Shown here in pieces: positions 1-10,012 of a stretch of 27,457 nt of DNA; the first letter of the stretch is position 1, and each line of letters begins with the position of its first letter. This DNA comes from Nemertoderma westbladi (taxonomy: Eukaryota; Xenacoelomorpha; Nemertodermatida; Nemertodermatidae). Under the pieces are notes generated by a model, which was not told the DNA's origin, made no database searches, and saw only the letters and a program-made list of their open reading frames with translations. The stretch lies in NCBI GenBank assembly GCA_032718475.1, contig JAUCBJ010005304.1, positions 1-27,457 on the forward strand. The letters run 5' to 3'. A program made the translations under genes and the position numbers.

Positions 1-730
1 GAAATCGGCTAGCCTATATGGCTCCCTGTGATTTAAGTGTTGATATATTTCAATTTATCAAACAGGTGATTTAAAGACATTGAATTGATATTTGCCAAGC
101 ACGTGAAAATGGGGCCATATTGCTCACTCTTTCTCAACTATTTTTTTTATTGTTTTTATGACAGCAGACTGGAAACAGTTGCGAACTGGAAACAGTTCAC
201 TACCTAAACTAAAGTAAAAAATAATTATTTATTACATTAAAGGGAAAAAAGTACCACTTTTTTCTGTTCTTTATAACCCAAACAAAGGGTAAAGGTAGTG
301 TGTGGGAGGCCTTACGCAAATATCAAAATTTAAGGGAAAAGAACAGGATACAATGGATGGATATTCTAACCAAAACAATAAACGAGATTCAATCGCACAG
401 ATATCGGCGTAACAAATCAATATTTCCATGGATACCCCAATAATAACAATAAATATAAATTTATGGTAGTTGTAACGATGTATCTCACTATAATCAAATT
501 GCACTTAAAATAACTACATTGATTCATTAAACACAACAGATGATTTACTAAGGGTGTTGTAGATCCGCTAAAAAATTGGTCTATTCTGGTATTTAAGCTA
601 CTACACTCATTAAATGGACAATATCCAAGTCGTTAGGTATCTAAGTAACCAATGTTATAGGAGACTACAACCCTTTGTAACTCAACTATTTAGTTTAATA
701 TAAATACGCCACTATGACATACTGTATACA
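1..730. other. AT-rich DNA downstream of SF3B3, no gene seen
   Basis: No supported coding sequence or RNA gene. A 16-nt stretch at 368-383 (AACCAAAACAATAAAC) equals the reverse complement of the core of MITE family A (see 4616-4893) and may be a worn relic of it. Confidence 0.5.
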
Positions 731-736
731 TTTATT
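731..736 (-). terminator. Candidate poly(A) signal of SF3B3
   Basis: On the minus strand an AATAAA hexamer lies about 90 nt after the SF3B3 stop codon, a normal distance for a short 3' UTR. The cleavage site itself cannot be seen. Confidence 0.55.
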
Positions 737-826
737 TATAAAAGACAAAAAAATATAATGTGTAATTTATCAAAAGAAACGACACAATTATAAACGAATC
801 CGATAAAGTTAACCCCCAAAGCGTCA

Positions 827-967
827 CTAAAAGGCAAAACGTGTCCTAATGTCTTCCAACTTCTTCGCAACTTCGGAGGCAGTTCTATCGAGTTCGGTTG
901 CAATTGATTTCTGTTTACTCGGCTCTATCGAGTTAAATTGTTCGCACAAATCACCGTCAATAATATT
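827..967 (-). CDS. SF3B3: SF3B3 terminal coding exon
   Basis: It encodes 46 residues, NIIDGDLCEQFNSIEPSKQK through EDIRTRFAF, then TAG at 827-829. The family C-terminus (NVIDGDLCEQFN...KKLEDIRTRYAF) is matched to the last residues. The acceptor is TTTGTTTCAG/AAT. The start is in phase 0. Confidence 0.94.
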   Translation of the reverse strand, partial: NIIDGDLCEQFNSIEPSKQKSIATELDRTASEVAKKLEDIRTRFAF

Positions 968-1199
968 CTGAAACAAAAGATTAGACAATAAACCACCATA
1001 AACATAGTAATTTAACTGTGTGGCGAACAATGAAACACTACTTACATTTCAAGCGTAAATGAACAGGTTACAGAGGCGGCTTGCATTGCAAGGAACCAAT
1101 TCAATAAATTAAATTTAACTCGTGGAGTAAGATTTCGCAGGTTAGTTATTTAATAGGGTTAATATTATTAGGGGGATGGGTGTTTGCAATAGAATAATA

Positions 1200-1920
1200 G
1201 ATCTAGGTAAGTCCCCAGCAAGTCTCTGATCGGATGAGCATAAGCTCAAAGGATGGTATGCTTGAGCATGTGGACGACTTCTGTTACCTGGGATCATGGA
1301 TCCGGAAGTCAGGTGAGGACCTTCGAATACGTAAGGGAAAGGCATGGGCAGCCTTGAATAGGCTTTCCAGGATTTGGAAGTCACCGAGAATTAATCGGAA
1401 ACTTAAGGTCCGATTATTTAGCGCAGCAGTAGTTCCAGTACTCCTCTATGGGAGTCCATGCTGGGCTCTAACTGCTGAGGACACCAAATCTCTGGATGGC
1501 ACATTCACAAGAATGCTACGCCGGGTTCATTGTGTCAAGTACAATGCACACATCTCCAACCAGACACTATATAACATTGGAGGTGTCTCATTGGTTCCCC
1601 CAAGCTTAACACTAGAACAAAATCGCCTCCGCTTTGCAGGACATTGCTTTCGCCGTGAGGACCAGCCAGTGCATAATCTTGTACTTTGGCAGCCTCATGG
1701 AGTGAATAAGCATGGTGGACAGCCCATGACTTTCTTGAGACGCATCTTAAAGGACACTGGCCTTGAAGATGCGGATGATCTAGCAAATGTCATGGGTGAT
1801 AGGGAGTTGTGGCGGCGCAATTTTGTCGACAAGCCGGCACAGCATTCTTAAAATGCAGCTGCAATGCAGCATGCCGATCCTATTAGTAGTAAATCTATGA
1901 CTATGACTATGACTACTAAA
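1200..1920 (+). mobile_element. RTE-like non-LTR retrotransposon, 5'-truncated 3' end
   Basis: An open frame at 1234-1851 encodes 205 residues typical of the region after the reverse transcriptase palm in RTE-like elements. It has DDFCYLGSWI, KAWAALNRL, LKVRLFSAAVVPVLLYGSP (thumb region), a MLRRV block, then LRFAGHCFRRED and a C-terminal ELWRR block. The endonuclease and RT catalytic core are missing, so this is a dead 5' truncation. A short ATGACT tandem at 1895-1915 looks like the simple-repeat 3' tail of RTE elements. It lies in the last SF3B3 intron, antisense to the gene. The left boundary is approximate. Confidence 0.8.
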
Positions 1921-1947
1921 ACACTCTCCGTTTCTATGACTACTTAC

Positions 1948-2052
1948 CTTTACCGGAAAATAGTAAGAACGGAAGGCGAGATGATCCCGGCCACAGAGGG
2001 GTGGGTGCTCCGATCGGATGTGCATCTCGAGGTGTTGGAAGAAATCGTGGTC
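1948..2052 (-). CDS. SF3B3: SF3B3 exon
   Basis: A 35-codon phase-0 exon encodes [20 protein letters not shown] through YYFPVK, nearly identical to the family sequence. The acceptor is TTTACAG/GAC and the donor AAG/GTAAGT. Confidence 0.94.
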
Positions 2053-2657
2053 CTGTAAATACCGAGGAATCGTGTAATTATATAGACCCATAAACGCTTT
2101 CTCTCATTAATGTTAGTAAGACACAGTGACGGAGCGTCCACTTAACCGATTACGCTAACCTGTGCACGAAACTACGCACGTCAAATTAATTTAACCTGCT
2201 TTTGTAATGTTTTTAAATTTAGCGCAAACTTTATCTACTTTGATGAAAAAAAATTACGTTTTCTTAAAAATTAAATGATATTTTGTTGGAATTTAATAAA
2301 TTTTATAATAATAGTAATTGCGAGAGCCTCACAATACTAATGTTTAAAATTTAGAAAAATAATTACTTTATATCATTGTTGTGTGAAAATTAGCGCTTTT
2401 CAGCTTTATATGAGCTGAGTGTGTTTATGTATACAGAGCGAAGGCAGCGAGGGATGTTCACATAACTATAATACAATTATTAGCAGCATACAATACAGCT
2501 ATCATTCTTGCTACAGCAATCAAAATATACAAGATGTTCTGGAAATCAATTGTCTGAGAGTGATTGATTACTTCCGATCTGTGCGCGCGATAACTTGGTA
2601 TAATGAAACAAATAATGTATATAACTCATATATATATATATAAACTAGCTTCCCTAC
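2053..2657 (-). other. SF3B3 intron, no further gene
   Basis: GT-AG intron of 605 nt. AT-rich, with a short (TA)n tract at 2629-2641 near its donor end. Nothing coding is recognised. Confidence 0.8.
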
Positions 2658-2900
2658 CTCGTGGGAGGAGAAGGGAGCAAGGATACCAATGGTGCCGCTA
2701 AGGGTCGTGTATACCAGACAGTCGCTCCCCCCGGGTATCAGTTGGGCCTTTTGGAAGGAGAGGATCGTCTCGCCGACGTGGAAGGTCGCTATGGTTACGG
2801 CCTTCTGGGAGGCGCCGTTAAGGTAACCGCGATCCCAGAGAGCCCGGGATCCGGACGGGTCTTCTTCAACCTCGTCGTTAACGTCCGCCGGAAGTCGGAC
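2658..2900 (-). CDS. SF3B3: SF3B3 exon
   Basis: An 81-codon phase-0 exon encodes VRLPADVNDEVEEDPSGSRA through GILAPFSSHE. Conserved family blocks are NDEVEEDP, ALWDRG, LNGASQKA, HVGET and LVYTTLSG. The acceptor is CCGGCAG/GTC and the donor GAG/GTAGGG. It belongs to the C-terminal beta-propeller region of the CPSF-A-like fold. Confidence 0.94.
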
Positions 2901-3087
2901 CTGCCGGAAACAACCAAAATACACCATAACAACCCCTAATAGTTACATTTTCGGATAAAATTCCAAAAATATTTGATATTGCTTGAAATTTGAAACAAAG
3001 ATAGTTTATTCTTCCAACCAGTTACTGGATGAGTCACGATTTTTCTCAGGAGTCAAACAATCTAAAATATGAAATAAGTTATTCCTA

Positions 3088-3260
3088 AATTAAATTCATA
3101 TTTTATTACATATTTGGAATCGTTGCATGACCAGCGTTCTAGCAGTACCAACAAATCACTAAAAGGTTGAAGAATAACAAACTGCGGTGAAACTGGTGCA
3201 AAATCGACGGAGACACTTTCTTCAAAAGCTTATGAAGAATGAAAGCGAAAATAAAACCAT
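3088..3260 (+). repeat. Dispersed repeat R1, copy 1
   Basis: This intronic stretch resembles 24335-24512 in the same orientation. Shared blocks include TTACATATTTGGAAT, AGTACCAAC, AAGGTTGAAGAATAAC, GGAGACACTTT and GAAANCGAAAATAAA, with small indels between. It is an interspersed element of unknown class; no terminal inverted repeats or coding capacity are seen. Confidence 0.65.
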
Positions 3261-3294
3261 TCAAATTCTAATTCATACAGGCGAAATAACTTAC

Positions 3295-3507
3295 CACTGA
3301 AACATTACCAAATTTATCAGCACATGCCACGGTATTCCAGTCCAGGATGCACGTGACCGTTACCCATCGCGGCATTGTGTCGTCGGCGAATATAATGAGT
3401 TGATTGTTGGTTTTGTCGTAGCGAAGAAAAAATACTGATTCTTGAATGTCGGCGACAAGAACCCGATGACCCATAGCTGATATGGACACCACGAAGTTAG
3501 GAATATG
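3295..3507 (-). CDS. SF3B3: SF3B3 exon
   Basis: A 71-codon phase-0 exon encodes HIPNFVVSISAMGHRVLVAD through ADKFGNVSV. The family blocks NQLIIFADDT, PRWVT and ADKFGN are conserved. The acceptor is CCTTGTAG/CAT and the donor GTG/GTAAGT. Confidence 0.93.
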
Positions 3508-4431
3508 CTACAAGGGAATTAATGTTCGAAGTAAATACATAGTTTTACTGGGTGTCCGTGTACAGTATGTAGAAGTACAATATGCCTATGCCTGAGCCTG
3601 TAAGAAGGGATAGTACCCATATTCCGTGCTCGAACGGTCAATAATGTAAACATTGTTGTAAATTAAAGAAAAAAACTATTCCAGTTGGAGTTATATGGGC
3701 GTGTAAAACTCCAAATCTGAAGAAGGCATGTCGTTATTTAAGTAATTTCAAAATAATGTAAACATGTCATAGAGCAACAACAACAACCCCGCAACACTTT
3801 TAATAGCTCTGAAAATTTTGCTTTTGGGAGATTAAATGACAGGATCTTGGCCAAACCTTAGTATTATGTACAGAATATTAGAAGTTCAACCCTCATATTC
3901 CTAAAAAAAAGAGACATAAAAAGATGTTAAAAATATTATTTTATTTGAAAAGGGCCCTTTGTCTCACAAATATTTTTAAAATTGAGTTAATTAATCTAAC
4001 TATCTAACTATTAACAATGAGTGAAAAAAGCGGTGCTTTCCGCTTACTTTTTTTTATCGTATAATATTCCTTTGTTATAAAAGCTTAACTATATATATAT
4101 AAAGAATAAACACTTAAAAAGCTCATTGTTTTAAAGTAATACGAAGGAGATTTTCTGAAAAAAAAAATGGTAAGTGCTAAGAAAAATAAACTCTAGGAGG
4201 CCTGCAGTGTGTAAAGTAGTTGGCATTTGCAACATAAGTCTGTAATATAAGCTAGTTAAGTTAGTTAATTGTGAGTCGAAACAACTTGGTCTCAAATTCA
4301 CTTGGTGAACGTTTAGTTAAATCTTAAAGGAGTGAAGAAGAGAATATGACGAGAACGAGGTTATACGAAAGAAGATTAACGCCGATGTGTAAGTTTTATT
4401 ATTTATCTCACAGTATTACATATTTACTCGC
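3508..4431 (-). other. SF3B3 GC-AG intron
   Basis: An intron of 924 nt bounded by AAG/GCGAGT and TTGTAG/CAT on the minus strand. The interior is AT-rich with no recognised gene or element. Confidence 0.8.
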
Positions 4432-4557
4432 CTTATTTTCGCATTTTCTCAATAATTTCTTCTTCCCCAAATCATAAAGTCGAACGAGTCGCCCAACAGA
4501 GATGAGAACTTTACCCTGAAAACCACAGATAGAGCCAACGATGTCATCAACCTCCGT
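4432..4557 (-). CDS. SF3B3: SF3B3 exon with GC donor
   Basis: A 42-codon exon encodes TEVDDIVGSICGFQGKVLIS through LLRKCENK, matching the family's GRVLIGVGKLLRVYDLGKKKLLRKCENK. The acceptor is AACTTTAG/ACG. The donor reads AAG/GCGAGT, a GC rather than GT donor with an otherwise strong consensus. Joining here continues in phase 0 into HIPNF in the next exon, where the family has HIANY. A GT lies 4 nt downstream (GCGA/GTAAAT), but using it would shift the frame. Confidence 0.9.
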
Positions 4558-4615
4558 CTAAAGTTAAATAATTAGAATAAAAAGAATAAAGGAAAAAAAA
4601 TCATCGTGAAATTCC

Positions 4616-4893
4616 AGATAGGGGGGGGGGGGGGGGGGGGGGGGGGACTGGACGCTATACAAATTTATCCCTCTCCAGGGGAAATTCGACGCAAATAACA
4701 GCTGATTACTCTCAAAAATAAAACTGTAACCTGTTCTATTGTGCTTAGTTTATTGTTTTGGTTAAAATAACGTGCCACTGTAACCTGCTCCTTTCCCTAA
4801 ATTGAGAATTTAACATTGAGGCGGGATATTAATTCGCCAAGGCGGGTTTTGCGTCGAGTTTCCCCCCCCCCCCCACCCCCCCCCCCCCTGTCT
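4616..4893 (+). mobile_element. MITE family A, copy 1, termini expanded to poly-G/poly-C
   Basis: A non-autonomous DNA element with terminal inverted repeats. In less altered copies the left end reads AGATAGGGGGGGAAACTGG (15267 on) and the right end, reverse-complemented, AGACAGGGGAGGAAACTGG (up to 10670). In this copy the left G run is 26 bases (4621-4646) and the right end is an almost pure C run (4862-4888). The core, with AACAGCTGAT, AAAATAAAACTGTAACC and GTTTATTGTTTTGGTT, matches the other copies closely. It lies in the giant SF3B3 intron, just upstream of exon 4432-4557. Confidence 0.8.
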
Positions 4894-5905
4894 TCTGGAA
4901 TCCAGATCTTACAGACAACTTAACATCCCTTAACATTCCAGAATATCATTGCAATACTAAGAACGATTCTCATTGGATCGATGTTATTTATGTTTCCATT
5001 CGTGAACAGGGTATCAAATCAACCACGTTCCATGGCTGGTAAAAAAAAGTGGGATGTTGGGGGCGAGCCAAGAAGTGCAACAGAAGCTGCGATAAACTCT
5101 TATTGATTCAGTGATTTAGGTTGCCGTTTCAAAATTTAAGCGATATTATTAAAGTTGGTAAATAAATAAAAATACGTGGGTAATTAAATTAACGGGTGTA
5201 TTTTGGGACTATAATGGAATGTTATTGATTATTATCTCTGTAGAAATTTAATAATAATTGGTTAAATCATATTGGGTGAGCGAACGAATATAATTGCAAC
5301 ACTTGTGTGAATTAATCCCCCCCCCCCCCCCCCCCCCCCCCCCCCTTCCCCCTACATTAACCGGCGAATATCGAAGATAGATTAATAAAGAAAGACAATA
5401 GTTTAGTAAAGAGCGTGATACATTTGTAAAAAACGTTGTGTGATATTCCAAAGGTTGTTTGCATTGCCCTCGTATTGCCGTGCATGTAACACATCCGTTA
5501 GTTACAACCATATCAAATAAATCACCCGCCCTGCCCTGCCTGGCGTTATAATTACTGGCTTTATAACAATGATGTGAGATAAACAATGAAGTTCATTAGT
5601 CATTAACTCATATGAGTTGCGTATAATAATTGGACATCAACTAAAAACAACATTAGAAAAAGTAATTTATTCCACGAAATTGCTTTTTTAATAGATTCAT
5701 AATTCCAGATTGTATCGTCTGTGAGGACAACTCTACTATATGTGAATGAATGAGTGGCGATTACTTATTACCCGGTACATAAGAAAACAAATTTAATATT
5801 ACATTTAAAAAGTTTTATATTAGATTGAATAGACTTAAAGGTAATAAAACAGGTTATTTACCCTGATAGTTTTCATTAGTTTCAACTAAAGCGAGGAGGT
5901 TAATA
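4894..5905. other. Intronic / upstream DNA of the EGF-like gene
   Basis: AT-rich and without a recognised gene. It contains a 29-base C homopolymer (5317-5345) followed by TT and five further C. The promoter of the plus-strand EGF-like gene should lie in the 3' part, but no convincing core element can be named. Confidence 0.5.
5317..5352 (+). repeat. Poly-C tract
   Basis: 29 consecutive C, then TTCCCCC. Unlike the tract at 4862-4888, no MITE core is seen on either side. Confidence 0.9.
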
Positions 5906-6260
5906 ATGAAGATAGCACTTGTTCTGCTGGCTGTTGTTTCGAATAACCTGGTCAACGGGTTCCTACTCAAACAACTCGCGTGCGACAATTCAACTGACCC
6001 TGCGGAACCGAACAAAGACCTCGAAGAATGCGCCATAGGTGCCCCAGCCAAGCACAGTGTCTGTAACAGCAGCGGGGTGGGGTGCCACTGCTCCAACGGG
6101 AAGGTGGCCAACGAAGGCGGGGACGAATGCGTGGATTGCACCGACTTCCAATGCGGGGCTAACGCCCAATGCGTGTCGGAAGGGACTTCGGCTAAGTCCT
6201 GCAAGTGTAGAGTTAGCACGGGGACCGAGTTGAACCCTTATTTGGAGGACAGCGGATGTG
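5906..6260 (+). CDS. EGF-like protein, exon 1 (signal peptide and first Cys modules)
   Basis: ATG at 5906 in context TTAATAATGAAG is chosen because it directly precedes a clear signal peptide (residues 1-18). The exon then encodes CxC-type modules (GVGCHCSNG, KSCKCRVSTG) with about a dozen Cys, up to residue 118 plus one nt. The donor is GATGTG/GTAAGT. Codons are GC-rich compared with the flanks, as in real coding DNA of this window. Confidence 0.85.
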
Positions 6261-6561
6261 GTAAGTGAAAAAATAGTGAACATTATTATAATCGCCATCA
6301 TGATAGGCCAGTAATGTGGTCAGTAATTGGATTGAAAACGACATAATAATAGGATCTTTATTTAATATCCATAGGATATTAAATTAAAATTAAATGGAAT
6401 TGAAGGTAAGATTTAGATTAACTGAAATGTAGTTCAGGTGTAAATTAAAGATTTAACAGGCGTGGGAATATGTTCGAGATATTCCATTACGTTAGGTTGA
6501 TGAAACCACCATAATACACAGGATACAATAAATTAACTGTAAGAAACCTTGTATATTACAG
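6261..6561 (+). other. EGF-like gene intron 1
   Basis: 301-nt AT-rich intron from GTAAGT to TATATTACAG. No other feature is seen. Confidence 0.8.
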
Positions 6562-6773
6562 GAAACCCATGCAGTGATGACTCAGAATGTTTCGGTGGGA
6601 AATGTAGAGGACCTGGTAACAGTTACGTTAAGTACTGCGAATGTAATAAAGGTATGGTTCTCACTGACGATGGTATACACTGCGCTCCGCAATGCTCGCA
6701 ATCCTCAGCTGATATTAGCTACTGTGATGAAGGGAATATATGTGATCAGCACACCGGACGGTGTATATGCAAG
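6562..6773 (+). CDS. EGF-like protein, exon 2
   Basis: It completes a split Gly codon, then encodes NPCSDDSECFGGKCRGPG through HTGRCICK (residues 120-189). The Cys spacing is that of an EGF/EB-like module (YCECNKGM...C...GRCICK). The acceptor is ATTACAG/GA and the donor AAG/GTAAGT. The frame stays open through the donor into the following minisatellite as far as about 7568, so retention of the intron would give a long S/T/P- then R/T/A/P-rich tail instead of exon 3. Confidence 0.85.
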
Positions 6774-6785
6774 GTAAGTAGTACA

Positions 6786-7621
6786 TGCACCCCGGACAGC
6801 AGCACCCCGGACTTTAGGCCCCAGGACAGCAGCACCCCAGATAGTAGCATCCCGGACCTTGCCCCCCGGACAGCAGCACCACGGACAGTAGCAACCCGGA
6901 CTGTAGGCCCCAGGACAGCAGCACCACTGATAGTAGCACCTCGGACAGTAGCACACCAGAGAGTAGCACACCGGACAGTAGCACCACGGACAGAAGCACC
7001 CCGGACAGTAGCACCCCGGACTTTAGGCCCCAGGACAGCAGCACCACTGAGGGTAGCACCCCTAGCACCCCGGACAGTAGCACACCAGAGAGTAGCACCC
7101 CGGACAGTAGCATACCAGAGAGTAGCACCCCGGACAGTAGCACACCAGAGAGTAGCACCCCGGACAGTAGCACACCAGAGAGTAGCACCCCGGACAGTAG
7201 CACACCAGAGAGTAGCACACCGGACAGTAGCACCACGGACAGAAGCACCCCGGATAGTAGCATCCCGGACAGTAGCACCCCGGACTTTAGGCCCCAGGAC
7301 AGCAGCACCACTGAGAGTAGCACCCCTAGCACCCCGGACAGTAGCACACCAGAGAGTAGCACCCCGGACAGTAGCACACCGGACAGTAGCACACCAGAGA
7401 GTAGCACACCGGACAGTAGCACCACGGACAGAAGCACCCCGGATAGTAGCATCCCGGACAGTAGCACCCCAGATAGTAGCATCCCGGACTGTGACCCCCC
7501 GGACAGCAGCACCCCGGATCATTGCCCCACGGACAGAGCACCCCGGACAGCAGCACCCAGGACAGTAGCACCACGGACAGTAGCACTCCGGACAGTTGTA
7601 GCACCCCGGACTGTAGCCCCC
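6786..7621 (+). repeat. 15-bp minisatellite in EGF-like gene intron 2
   Basis: Tandem 15-mers such as CACCCCGGACAGTAG and CACACCAGAGAGTAG, often alternating as 30-bp pairs, with longer super-repeats around TTTAGGCCCCAGGACAGC. It starts about 12 nt after the exon 2 donor. In one frame the unit reads D-S-S-T-P or E-S-S-T-P (mucin-like); a slipped frame reads R-T-V-A-P. The unit length is a multiple of three and stop-free in several frames, which produces long spurious open frames on both strands. Confidence 0.9.
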
Positions 7622-8407
7622 AGCCGTCCACACAAACACACATCGGCCACACCAAACGGACCCAATACATCTGCATTACCACTACCAGTCAGTGTCTTTT
7701 AGCATATGATCTAGCAATGTAAATCGCTGACCACCGCGTTTCGTCTACGAACAGGCTGGCTGATCAGTCCTAAAGTGGAGTGGCCCGCAAATCTCTTCAC
7801 AAATCTATTCAAATTAGAAAGGATGTCTTTTCAATTACCTATCTACCCATACCAATAATCTGCAGTCACTTTGATCAAATACAACCCTAATGTACTAATC
7901 TTTGACCTAACTTTGATCAACCCTAATGTACGTACATACTTGGCCGCCTACCACTAATGACGCAGGGCGATATGGGTGGAGGAATCCCAATTTAACTAAG
8001 AATATTGCTGTGATAATGTTGTGACAGAAATGACGGCCAAACCCTTCATTAAAACAGTCTCGTCAACGCTAACCGACCATAAGTTATAATCTAAGAAATT
8101 TAGTGGAATTTCTAAAATTATTGGGTTACATGATAAAGAGTTATTTATTGTACGAGGTACAAAGAATATACATCATTGTTACTGTTGATTAACATTAATT
8201 TTTTTCATTTTTTTTTGTACGTTATAAGTATTACTTTTGATACTTATTGGTCATAACATTTGGTCATTGTACGGTTAATATTTAAATTGTAAATTGTATA
8301 AGTTAAATAATTTATTATGTGCGAGAACTTTCCAAGATTCCTTACTTTCATTCCCTTATTAAATAGTTAATATTAAATAAAAAAATTGTGTTTAATTTAA
8401 ATTTCAG
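7622..8407 (+). other. Rest of EGF-like gene intron 2
   Basis: AT-rich intronic DNA ending in TTTAAATTTCAG. A short direct repeat (ACTTTGATCAA with CCCTAATGTAC) occurs near 7869-7931. No gene recognised. Confidence 0.7.
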
Positions 8408-8950
8408 GACGGGAGATTTTTGTATCAACGCCAAAACCGTTGTGTCCCGTCATGCACTTCCCACGAGTTTTGTGGCCAATTTAACGGGATCGACATGGGT
8501 TACTGCGAACTAGAATTCCCGGGTAAATTCCCCCCCGAAGGAGTCGAGCATAAGATGTTCTGCAGCTGTAAGCGTGGCTACGTGTTGAATTGGGAGACGG
8601 GAACGTGCGTGGTCTCGTGCCGCAACAACTACGACTGCGGGGAGTGGGGGTACTGCGAGTACGCGGATTCGAGTTTGGGCGAGATGCTCAAGGTGTGTCG
8701 GTGCCGACCCGGCTATACTCGGGACCCGGTGTTCGGGAACTGCGTCCGGAAGTGCCGGCTGGACGAGGTCGACTTCTGTTACTACGGGATTCTCTGCGAT
8801 CACCACTCCGAAGTCTGCATGTGCAAGGACTGGCTGCGAGTGGACCCCTGGACCGGGCAGTGCAGCAGTGGAGGCAGTCCTGTAATCGAGCAACCTCTCT
8901 CGCTATTGGCCATCGTCATGGCAGGGCTCCTGGGCAGAGAAATATTCTAA
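8408..8950 (+). CDS. EGF-like protein, exon 3 (three Cys modules and C-terminal hydrophobic tail)
   Basis: It encodes residues 190-369. Three consecutive modules end FCSCKRGYVLNWETGTC, VCRCRPGYTRDPVFGNC and VCMCKDWLRVDPWTGQC, an x-C-x-C-x-x-G-Y...G-x-C pattern of EGF-like domains. The last 26 residues, after SSGG, run PVIEQPLSLLAIVMAGLLG then REIF, consistent with a GPI-anchor signal or a very short membrane tail. The acceptor is TTTCAG/GAC and the stop TAA. The exon is strongly GC-enriched relative to its flanks. Confidence 0.88.
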   Translation, partial: DGRFLYQRQNRCVPSCTSHEFCGQFNGIDMGYCELEFPGKFPPEGVEHKMFCSCKRGYVLNWETGTCVVSCRNNYDCGEWGYCEYADSSLGEMLKVCRCRPGYTRDPVFGNCVRKCRLDEVDFCYYGILCDHHSEVCMCKDWLRVDPWTGQCSSGGSPVIEQPLSLLAIVMAGLLGREIF

Positions 8951-9073
8951 CGAGCCAAACTTAGAAAATACCTTTCATTATAAGAAAAACCGTTGTAATT
9001 TCCTGCGATAAATTTTTTAACTGGTTTATTTTATATTACAGCATATTGCTGACATTCACCTTCCACAAGATGA

Positions 9074-9084
9074 AATAAAATAAA
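9074..9084 (+). terminator. Candidate poly(A) signals of the EGF-like gene
   Basis: Two overlapping AATAAA hexamers lie about 125-135 nt after the stop codon. Confidence 0.6.
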
Positions 9085-9763
9085 TATACTTTATCAGACT
9101 GTAGGGTGGACGAACTCAATAACTACAGAGAGATTCACGTGTAGGTTCGTTTGATAGATCAGTAATTGTTTAGACTTTATTTGATTATTAGGGAAAGGCG
9201 TTTTTATAAAAACAATAGGATAAACAAACAATAATGGTTTGGTAAAATGTATATTTATACGCTAGAGTGATATAAATGTCCTATAAATTATTAATCTATT
9301 TTTTTTTTAATTAATCGTCTCACATTATGGGTAACGTGACTATGACATTAAATCTACTGTGGTTGCATGTTCGGTCTGTCTCAGTGTGTGTGTGTGTGCC
9401 AGTGCACAAGCTTGACATAATGTAACAGGTAGTTATAGTAAGGATAATGGTCGGTCTACGTTATAAATCCATTACTATTGAGTAAGTCGTGTAGGTTGTA
9501 TTATTAAATCAATCTTGAACGTTTTTTTAATCGATATAGCTATTAGTAATACTGTTTATTAAAATTTGACCTTGATTGGGATTTACTTATTCTTATTATA
9601 ACTGATAATTAGTCATAATACTATATAAATGCAAATATATTGATTAAATAACCTACACTGTTAATATTTAATGCTATTTTATGACAGGGGGTCTTCTTAT
9701 TTACATAAAACCCACATGAATAAATCAAAGCAGTAAAAAAGTTAGTTAGTTAACAATTAAACG

Positions 9764-9870
9764 ATTATATCGCAACCAAAACAATAAACGAAAGCCAAGT
9801 GCCCAGGTTATAGTTTTATTTTTGCGCGTAGGCGTAACCTATTTAGTATTTCCGTCTAGTTTCCCCTGTT
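9764..9870 (-). mobile_element. MITE family A, partial copy
   Basis: On the minus strand this reads a terminus like AAACAGGGGAAACTAGACGG, then AAAAATAAAACTATAACCTG and GTTTATTGTTTTGGTT, in the order of the left half of the other copies. It is diverged and truncated. Confidence 0.6.
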
Positions 9871-10012
9871 TAGAGGGGGGTTTACGAATTACGCGAAAAA
9901 TGTCCTAAATTATTTTTAATGTCATTACAGAAGGAATTACAAAGCAGAGTTTAATGAGGATTTCAAATGTGAAAATCGCTTAGAGAGATATATTTTTATA
10001 TATCTAGTTATC

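Larger units (their letters stand above)
5906..8950 (+). other. Secreted / GPI-anchored Cys-rich EGF-like protein gene, three exons
   Basis: Exons 5906-6260, 6562-6773 and 8408-8950 join to 1,110 nt, 369 residues plus stop. Both introns are GT-AG with GTAAGT donors. The product starts with a hydrophobic signal peptide (MKIALVLLAVVSNNLVNG), followed by many Cys in EGF/EB-like spacing, and ends with a hydrophobic stretch after small residues (SSGGS), as in a GPI-attachment signal. An extracellular cell-surface role is inferred. No specific family member is recognised, so no symbol is given. The whole gene lies inside an SF3B3 intron on the opposite strand. The second intron begins with a 15-bp minisatellite. 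Confidence 0.8.

Noticed and set aside
2661-2939. Plus-strand 92-aa open frame
   Set aside because: Antisense shadow of the SF3B3 exon 2658-2900.
4621-4646. Poly-G run as evidence of a gap or sequencing artefact
   Set aside because: Its position exactly at a MITE terminus, mirrored by poly-C at the other end, favours a real expansion, although the exact length may be unreliable.
5248-5586. Minus-strand 112-aa frame with a polyglycine run
   Set aside because: The Gly run is the poly-C tract; no recognisable domain or neighbouring exon.
6705-7682. Minus-strand open frames of up to 297 aa (L-L-S-G-V and R-G-A-T-V repeats)
   Set aside because: Antisense shadows of the 15-bp minisatellite; low-complexity, no other support.
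8510-8964. Alternative frames of 127 aa (minus) and 124 aa (plus) over EGF-like exon 3
   Set aside because: GC-rich coding exon opens shadow frames; the frame with regular Cys modules and correct splice phase is 8408-8950.
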